Assembly (NCBI GenBank): GCA_031284185.1
Contig: JAITAJ010000048.1
Coordinates: 1-5,754, forward strand
DNA length: 5,754 nucleotides
Source: Accumulibacter sp.
GTDB taxonomy: Bacteria; Pseudomonadota; Gammaproteobacteria; Burkholderiales; Rhodocyclaceae
Direction of reading: 5' to 3'
The stretch's first letter is position 1; every line of letters begins with the position of its first letter. Made by a program: the position numbers and the translations under genes. Below the pieces are notes generated by a model that worked only from the letters and a program-made list of their open reading frames with translations, searched no databases and had not been told where the DNA came from. Below are positions 5,642 to 5,754 of the stretch, piece by piece.

Positions 5642-5754
5642 ACCACCTCCGGTCGGTTTTGTCGCACCCGGACCAGGTTTCAATCCACGCGCCCGCAATG
5701 GGCGCGACGCAAGCTGCGACTCGAAGTCTTCCCGCGTCCCGAAGTTTCAATCCA
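5630..5754 (-). CRISPR. End of a CRISPR array, type I-C-like repeat (continues past the window)
   Basis: The complete repeat is 32 nt (5677-5708): GTTTCAATCCACG, then CGCCCGCAATGGGCGCGAC. The next repeat starts at 5744 (GTTTCAATCCA) and is cut by the window edge. Two 35-nt spacers lie at 5642-5676 and 5709-5743; the period is 67. The repeat holds a 7-bp palindrome, CGCGCCC (5688-5694) and GGGCGCG (5700-5706), with a 5-nt loop. On the minus strand it starts GTCGCGCCC and ends GTGGATTGAAAC, the layout of type I-C repeats, where the ATTGAAAC end becomes the crRNA 5' handle. Transcription is therefore inferred to run leftward, with leader and newer spacers to the right. No cas gene is in view, so subtype is inferred from repeat sequence alone. 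Other types with ATTGAAAC-ending repeats remain possible. Confidence 0.93.

Noticed and set aside
5661..5669. GTCGCACCC inside the first spacer, resembling the start of the repeat in the opposite orientation
   Set aside because: It matches 8 of 9 bases of a GC-rich word and has no in-register neighbour, so chance is adequate.
5590..5676. AT-rich stretch as the CRISPR leader, with the array transcribed rightward from TATAAT
   Set aside because: The repeat ends ATTGAAAC on the minus strand, and the degenerate repeat is at this end, as expected for the leader-distal side. A -35 partner is poor.

Overview
The window looks like a GC-rich proteobacterial chromosome, most likely a betaproteobacterium. 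The basis is the gene order argH <-> algZ-algR-hemC-hemD, which is known from Pseudomonas and many Betaproteobacteria, together with the protein sequences. A gammaproteobacterium is not excluded.

Layout. Positions 1-68 lie downstream of hemD and contain only a small GC-rich hairpin and no gene start. Positions 69-3816 are a minus-strand cluster read right to left: a LytS-type sensor kinase (algZ/fimS-like), a LytTR response regulator (algR-like), hydroxymethylbilane synthase (hemC) and uroporphyrinogen-III synthase (hemD). algZ/algR and hemC/hemD each share a 4-base ATGA stop/start overlap. A 183-bp gap between algR and hemC holds a perfect 9-bp inverted repeat, a second short palindrome and a candidate hemC promoter. 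argH (argininosuccinate lyase) diverges from algZ across only 33 bp and runs on the plus strand to 5274.

The last 480 bp are the accessory part. argH ends inside a degenerate 13-nt tandem repeat that supplies its last residues. Next comes about 355 bp without a convincing gene but with many inverted repeats, including a 115-nt block where a perfect 8-bp closing stem encloses four consecutive hairpins. From 5630 to the window edge is one end of a CRISPR array with I-C-like repeats: a truncated repeat, a 35-nt spacer, a full 32-nt repeat, a second 35-nt spacer and the start of another repeat. Repeat polarity and the decayed left repeat both say this is the leader-distal end. The array is therefore transcribed leftward toward argH, and its leader and any cas genes lie to the right, outside the window.

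Functionally, the two-component pair senses an unknown signal at the membrane and should control transcription through LytTR sites. The hem genes make the tetrapyrrole precursor uroporphyrinogen III, and argH completes arginine synthesis. No new multi-gene system is visible. The most interesting material is the array terminus and the structured, repeat-derived intergenic DNA beside it.
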